Source: Bdellovibrionales bacterium (lineage in GTDB: Bacteria > Bdellovibrionota > UBA2428). Taken from it: a stretch of DNA of 9,577 nt. Below, piece by piece: positions 6,590-9,577 of the stretch. The translations under genes were made by a program, and so were the position numbers. The stretch's first letter is position 1. The number at the start of each line of letters is the position of its first letter. Location: assembly GCA_018266335.1 (NCBI GenBank), contig JAFEAR010000100.1:1-9577 (forward strand), given 5' to 3'. The notes below the pieces were generated by a model. It worked only from the letters and a program-made list of their open reading frames with translations. It did no database searches and was not told where the DNA came from.

Positions 6590-6651
6590 ACACCCTCTAG
6601 TCGCCACTTCGGTGAAGCCCCGCTCAACGGAGATCATTGGCTAATATAGCA

Positions 6652-6716
6652 ATATCCGATAGATATCGGATATCCGATAGATATCCTAAGGATCCTGGAT
6701 AGCTATCGGATATCCG
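6652..6716. repeat. Repeat/palindrome cluster upstream of parA: candidate par centromere and operator
   Basis: Two identical 16-bp copies of ATATCCGATAGATATC (6652-6667 and 6670-6685) lie 18 bp apart. Each overlaps its neighbour to form CCGATA-GA-TATCGG and GGATATCC palindromes. A third, variant unit follows: GATAGCTATC (a perfect 10-bp palindrome, 6698-6707) and GGATATCC (6708-6715). Type Ib partition systems typically keep their centromere and autoregulatory operator directly upstream of parA and bind it with a ribbon-helix-helix partner, as found here. A -10-like TATAGT sits at 6723-6728. Confidence 0.7.
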
Positions 6717-6747
6717 TTGTGATATAGTGCGCATTGATGACAGATCT

Positions 6748-7437
6748 ATGCCCACGATAGTTTTTGCAAATCCGAAAGGCGGAGCAGGGAAATCGACTGC
6801 GGCGGTTATTTTGGCGACGCAGCTAGCGCGAAGAGGCGCGAAGGTCACGATTCTGGATGCGGATCCGAACAAACCCGTTTCTGAATGGGCGAAGCGCGGT
6901 ACTCCCGAAAATATTACTGTCGTTGCTGATATTTCCGAAGCGACCGTCATCGACGAGGTAGATGCTGCCGCCGAGAGAACACCTTTCGTTATCGTTGATC
7001 TTGAGGGGACTGCATCCATGATGGTCGCCTATGCGATATCCAGAGCGGATTTAGTTATAATCCCGACCCAAGCTTCGCAACTGGACGCCAAACAGGCAGC
7101 AAAGGCTGTGATGCTCATTAGGCAACAGGAAAAAGCGTTCAGGAAAACGATTCCGTTCTCAATTCTTTATACTCGGACCAGCTCGGCGATTCGTACGAAA
7201 ACACTGTCTCACCTTCAGCATGAATTTGAGAAGAACAAGATTCCGGCGTTTCGGACCCATTTGCATGAACGTGAAGCTTTCCGTGCGCTGTTTTCGTTCG
7301 GAGGATCGCTTGAAACACTGGATCCTCACCAAGTCGGCGGGCTTGAGAACGCAATTGCCAATGCACGTGAATACACCGCTGAACTCATTCGTTTGATGCA
7401 ACCTTTAGCAGGAAAGGCGGTAGCGGTCCATGGCTGA
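6748..7437 (+). CDS. parA: ParA-type partition ATPase (type Ib)
   Basis: A 229-residue ATPase that would position plasmid copies before cell division by nucleoid-bound, ATP-dependent DNA interaction with its partner. It has the deviant Walker A motif of the ParA/MinD family (K10GGAGKST17, signature Lys10 and Lys15), the A' motif DADPN (residues 37-41) and a Walker B-like VIVDLEG (residues 81-87). There is no N-terminal helix-turn-helix, and the length is that of small type Ib ParAs. A GTG at 6727 in the same frame is possible, but ATG 6748 gives MPTIVFANPKGGAGKST, the family's standard start. If the -10 at 6723-6728 is real, the leader is only about 13 bases with no ribosome binding site, so translation may be leaderless or nearly so. 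It overlaps the next gene by 8 bp. Confidence 0.9.
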   Translation: MPTIVFANPKGGAGKSTAAVILATQLARRGAKVTILDADPNKPVSEWAKRGTPENITVVADISEATVIDEVDAAAERTPFVIVDLEGTASMMVAYAISRADLVIIPTQASQLDAKQAAKAVMLIRQQEKAFRKTIPFSILYTRTSSAIRTKTLSHLQHEFEKNKIPAFRTHLHEREAFRALFSFGGSLETLDPHQVGGLENAIANAREYTAELIRLMQPLAGKAVAVHG

Positions 7438-7753
7438 AAGAGCTGGGTTGTTCGAAGATCTCGATCTCTCGCGGTTCGCCACTCCCAAGCCGACGAAATC
7501 TGCCCAGCCACCGCTAGAAGCGGTGCGGGCGGTTGCAGAAGGGGCTCAATTCCAAAGTAGAGAGCCAAGTAAGCCGCCCAAACGTCAGCAGCGCCGCCAT
7601 CGCACCGGCCGCAACATTCAACTGAACACGAAAGTGACGATGGCTACTCGTGACGGATTTTACGAGATTTCTGATCGCTATAACTGGGTTCTTGGTGAAA
7701 CTCTTGAAAGGGCCCTTCAGGCTCTGCGGCGAGAACTGGATGGAGAAAGGTGA
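7430..7753 (+). CDS. Small ribbon-helix-helix partition partner (ParB-like, centromere-binding)
   Basis: A 107-residue basic protein starting inside parA (ATG 7430), with the parA stop at 7435-7437, so expression is translationally coupled. Residues 1-55 are probably disordered and may contain the segment that stimulates ParA ATPase. Residues 45-60 are highly basic (KPPKRQQRRHRTGR). Residues 61-70 (RNIQLNTKVT) fit the DNA-contacting strand, and residues 72-83 and 87-104 fit the two helices of a ribbon-helix-helix fold (FYEISDRYNW; LGETLERALQAL). This layout is that of centromere-binding proteins paired with type Ib ParA. It would bind the repeats at 6652-6716 and repress the operon. There is no similarity to the large ParB family. 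Confidence 0.78.
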   Translation: MAERAGLFEDLDLSRFATPKPTKSAQPPLEAVRAVAEGAQFQSREPSKPPKRQQRRHRTGRNIQLNTKVTMATRDGFYEISDRYNWVLGETLERALQALRRELDGER

Positions 7754-7780
7754 CCGGGCAATACAGAGGGAAGAAGATTT

Positions 7781-8941
7781 ATGAACAATCTTGGGGACGA
7801 TAGGAAAGATCTCGTCAGGGCAGGGAAGATTCTCAGGCAGAAATTTCCAGCCGTAACGCCGCACGAAACGCCGAATGCCCAGCCGCCAGCTAAACCTACT
7901 GAGTTTGCAAATGCTCAGCTCAATCTTTTTCAACAGGTTCTTTGCAACACAGAGGAAGAGCGTGAACGCTTTTCGAACGCCATCGACCTTTGGGACAGCG
8001 TTCCGCGGTACTCAGTGAGCCGACAAGCGCAAGCGAAGGCTCGGGAAAACGGCAAGTTTCTGGACAATTACACGACCGTTTTTCAACACCGGGACCGTGC
8101 CTACACCGTGACGGTTTCTCCAGCCAGGGTTATCGACCTTGACGGCAACCAGCGGGATTATTACCCGAGCACCACGGAGGAACTCATTGAAGAGGCTCTA
8201 CGGAAACTCGCGATTGACCAGTTCGCAGGTTTTTTTGACAAATCCACCTTTCGAAGCGGTGTCGTATTCACGATTTACCAGCTTCGCGAAGAGCTTAAGA
8301 AGCATGGCCACACCCGCTCCTATCAGGAAATCGTTCTCGCCTTGAACATTCTGTCCAAATCCGTCATCGAGATCCGAGAGAATACTGGCAACGGGGAACT
8401 GCTCGCCGTTTCGCCATACCTGCCAGCTCTTGTTGCCGTCTCACGCAATCGGCTAAAAGACGATCCCATCGCCAAATGGGCCGTCCAGTTTCATCCCTTC
8501 GTAACCGATAGTATCGACAAGGTCACGTATCGGCAGTTCAACTACGCCCTCCTGATGTCACACGACAGCAAGTTGACACGATGGCTCCACAAGTACGTCG
8601 TCCTCAAGTGCACAGGCGCCGATCTGCTGAAGCCTTTCAGCATCCGCTATACGACCATCAAACGGGATAGTTGCCTCCTAAACGAATATACTCGTGAGCG
8701 CGCGGCCATTGATGCGGTCAAAAATGCCTTCGAGGACATCAAAAAGAAGGGCATCCTGCACGACTTTGAGCGGAAAAACATCACAGGCGTTCGAAAAAAA
8801 CTGCTAGACGTGATCTTCACGATCTGGCCTTCTTTTGATTTTGTGAAGGAGGTGAAGGCGGCCAACAAACGTCAGAGCGACGGAGCGCAGAAACTTTCCA
8901 CGGTAGGTTCAGCTGGCGATTCCCGACGAAGCCACCGGTAG
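7781..8941 (+). CDS. Plasmid replication initiator (RepA-like, iteron-binding)
   Basis: A 386-residue protein with a good ribosome binding site (AGAGGGAAGAAG) ahead of ATG 7781, 27 bases after the partition partner's stop, so probably the third gene of one operon. It resembles iteron-plasmid initiators from memory. Residues about 105-200 hold one predicted winged-helix unit (FFDKSTFRSGVVFTIYQLRE, then HTRSYQEIVLALNILS). A second covers about 250-350 (YRQFNYALLMSHDSKLTRWL, STxKRDS-like TTIKRDSCLLNEYTRERAAI, VIFTIWPSFDFVKEVKAANK). The N-terminal 75 residues are variable and likely a linker or dimerisation part. The last codons and the TAG stop lie inside the iterons: the stop is formed by CGG-TAG of iteron 2. 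It should bind the downstream iterons to open the origin and limit copy number. Confidence 0.87.
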   Translation: MNNLGDDRKDLVRAGKILRQKFPAVTPHETPNAQPPAKPTEFANAQLNLFQQVLCNTEEERERFSNAIDLWDSVPRYSVSRQAQAKARENGKFLDNYTTVFQHRDRAYTVTVSPARVIDLDGNQRDYYPSTTEELIEEALRKLAIDQFAGFFDKSTFRSGVVFTIYQLREELKKHGHTRSYQEIVLALNILSKSVIEIRENTGNGELLAVSPYLPALVAVSRNRLKDDPIAKWAVQFHPFVTDSIDKVTYRQFNYALLMSHDSKLTRWLHKYVVLKCTGADLLKPFSIRYTTIKRDSCLLNEYTRERAAIDAVKNAFEDIKKKGILHDFERKNITGVRKKLLDVIFTIWPSFDFVKEVKAANKRQSDGAQKLSTVGSAGDSRRSHR

Positions 8942-9041
8942 GTATGGGTGGCGGGTCGCGGTAGGATCCACTGGCAGATCAGCATAAATTACGGTAGGTG
9001 CGTGTGGCACATCACGGTAGGTTTAGCTGGCGGAAACGCTG

Positions 9042-9050
9042 TTTTCCACA
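9042..9050 (+). promoter_or_regulatory. DnaA-box-like site 1 (TTTTCCACA)
   Basis: It differs from the consensus TTATCCACA at one base and sits in the 25-bp gap between iterons 5 and 6. Host DnaA is commonly recruited at iteron origins to help open DNA. Confidence 0.6.
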
Positions 9051-9115
9051 GTGCGTGCGGTAGGTTTAGCTGGCAACAAACCGTCCCACCGGTAGGTTTA
9101 CGTGGCACCAGCGGC

Positions 9116-9124
9116 TTTTCCACA
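9116..9124 (+). promoter_or_regulatory. DnaA-box-like site 2 (TTTTCCACA)
   Basis: It is identical to the site at 9042-9050, in the same orientation, in the widest gap (between iterons 7 and 8). A weaker look-alike, TTACACACC (9132-9140), follows in the same gap. Confidence 0.6.
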
Positions 9125-9233
9125 ACCCGAGTTACACACCTTCCGGTAGGTTCGAGTGGCGACTGCTCCGAATCTCGGTAGGCTCAGCTGGCACTTGGTT
9201 ATTCGGTGGTAGGTTTGACTGGCGGCTCAGCCG

Positions 9234-9300
9234 AACAAATAATTTAATATCAATGCTTTATAAGCGTTTATCCTTTTATCCTTATATTTAGCCTTCTCCT
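9234..9300. other. AT-rich stretch after the iterons: candidate duplex-unwinding element
   Basis: Directly after the last iteron the composition switches to mostly A and T (AATAATTTAATATCAATG, then repeated TTTATCC/TTTTATCC/TTATATTTA words at about 9267-9290). Together with the iterons and DnaA-like boxes this completes the usual plan of an iteron plasmid origin, where opening begins. Confidence 0.7.
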
Positions 9301-9319
9301 TAGCCGTAGCAAAAGCACC

Positions 9320-9337
9320 CGCCACCTAAACCTGCCC
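9320..9337 (-). repeat. Inverted, degenerate iteron
   Basis: CGCCACCTAAACCTGCCC matches the reverse complement of iteron 5 (CGCCAGCTAAACCTACCG) at 15 of 18 positions. It is the only copy in reverse orientation. It lies between the AT-rich stretch and the start of the following gene, so the initiator could bind there to bound the origin or influence the promoter of the antitoxin-like gene. Confidence 0.55.
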
Positions 9338-9384
9338 AAAACATACCAACCTGAAACCAGATCCGATACTGTAAAAGGAGAAGC

Positions 9385-9534
9385 ATGCAGGTCACCGTTC
9401 AGATCCCCGACGAAACCGCTCACTCCCTTATCCAAAACGGAGAAGATTTATCCCGTAGGGCCCTCGAGGAGCTTCGCGGGTGGTCGCATCACCGAACACC
9501 AACTCGTCAGGCCCTCAAGAATATCGGCCTCTAG
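9385..9534 (+). CDS. Short, probably damaged UPF0175-type antitoxin
   Basis: AAGGAG precedes ATG 9385. The 49-residue product starts MQVTVQIPDETAHSLIQNGE and DLSRRALEEL, the strongly recognisable N terminus of UPF0175 proteins, small putative antitoxins encoded with PIN-domain toxins and usually about 80-90 residues long. The expected following segment is present only in a +1 frame (GRITEHQL, bases about 9482-9505). The main frame then resumes with RQALKNIGL and stops. So there is a short deletion, an extra G in a GGG run near 9480, and a compensating one-base loss near 9505. The residual peptide keeps the N-terminal half with an altered middle. Whether it still neutralises a toxin is unknown; it is called a CDS because the frame is open, but it may be a pseudogene. 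Confidence 0.6.
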   Translation: MQVTVQIPDETAHSLIQNGEDLSRRALEELRGWSHHRTPTRQALKNIGL

Positions 9535-9537
9535 TTC

Positions 9538-9577
9538 GTGCACCTTATCATTGCCGATACCGGCCCCAACAACTACC
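9538..9577 (+). CDS. Start of a PIN-domain toxin (runs off the window)
   Basis: GTG 9538, three bases after the stop of the antitoxin-like gene, opens a frame reading VHLIIADTGPNNY to the window end. Beta strand plus ADTGP-x-NY is the first acidic motif of PIN-domain ribonuclease toxins of the type paired with UPF0175 proteins; the Asp would be a metal ligand. The position fits a toxin-antitoxin operon. Only 13 codons are visible, so integrity cannot be judged. A more usual residue after GP is Ile or Leu. Confidence 0.6.
   Translation, partial: MHLIIADTGPNNY

Larger units (their letters stand above)
8901..9224 (+). repeat. Ten direct iterons of a plasmid replication origin
   Basis: Ten 18-bp units of the form CGGTAGGTTNNNNTGGCR lie in one orientation at 8901, 8936, 8959, 8992, 9015, 9058, 9090, 9144, 9176 and 9207 (start positions). 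The outer CGGTAGG and TGGC are nearly invariant; only the last unit begins TGGTAGG. The centre varies (TTCAGC, TATGGG, ATCCAC, TGCGTG, TTTAGC twice, TTTACG, TTCGAG, CTCAGC, TTTGAC). Distances between starts are 35, 23, 33, 23, 43, 32, 54, 32 and 31 bp. Iterons 1 and 2 overlap the rep coding end. These are the expected binding sites of the Rep protein, with roles in initiation and copy-number control by handcuffing. Confidence 0.95.

Noticed and set aside
6727..6747. GTG 6727 as the parA start.
   Set aside because: It overlaps the likely -10 element and adds seven residues before the canonical MPTIVFANPKGG start.
8901..9224. Ten regularly recurring repeats might be a CRISPR array.
   Set aside because: Units are only 18 bp, spacers are 5-36 bp and uneven, no cas gene is present, and the repeats start inside a replication initiator gene. 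They are iterons.
1..9577. tRNA or rRNA genes as integration targets for the recombinases.
   Set aside because: I found no convincing cloverleaf or ribosomal sequence by reading. A covariance-model scan for tRNAs would be needed to exclude one fully.

Overview
The window looks like part of a plasmid, or a plasmid-derived integrated element. A compact and apparently intact replication/partition backbone (about 6.65-9.34 kb) and an intact HNH nuclease/tyrosine recombinase pair (4.55-5.92 kb) sit among decayed mobile-element debris. The host is uncertain. GC-rich coding sequence, plus the style of the serine recombinases and of the UPF0175/PIN pair, recall soil bacteria such as Acidobacteriota, Planctomycetota or Proteobacteria. 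This is an impression from memory, since no ribosomal or housekeeping gene is present.

Left part (1-4.55 kb): the window opens inside a plus-strand gene whose C-terminal end is beta-rich and resembles a phage tail or spike protein. Next, on the minus strand, come a large serine recombinase broken by several frameshifts and an internal deletion, a scrap of a small gene just upstream of it, and a gene-poor stretch of about 1.6 kb with perfect hairpins and a 17-bp direct repeat. This is followed by the left end of an IS3-family insertion sequence that interrupts a terminase-small-subunit-like gene, itself already broken.

Middle (4.55-6.6 kb): an HNH endonuclease gene and a complete Xer-like tyrosine recombinase overlap by 4 bp on the minus strand. 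They appear to be driven from a promoter lying in a palindrome/direct-repeat cluster at 5.96-6.00 kb. Upstream is a second serine recombinase of the resolvase type, broken by a nonsense codon, an internal deletion and frameshifts.

Right part (6.65-9.58 kb): a repeat cluster that is a good candidate par operator/centromere precedes parA (small type Ib ATPase), an overlapping ribbon-helix-helix partner gene and a winged-helix-type replication initiator. The 3' end of the initiator gene runs into ten direct iterons with DnaA-box-like sites in the wider gaps. An AT-rich stretch and one inverted degenerate iteron follow. A short, damaged UPF0175-type antitoxin gene and the start of a PIN-domain toxin close the window. 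The plasmid core genes are intact, whereas almost every accessory gene carries several indels.
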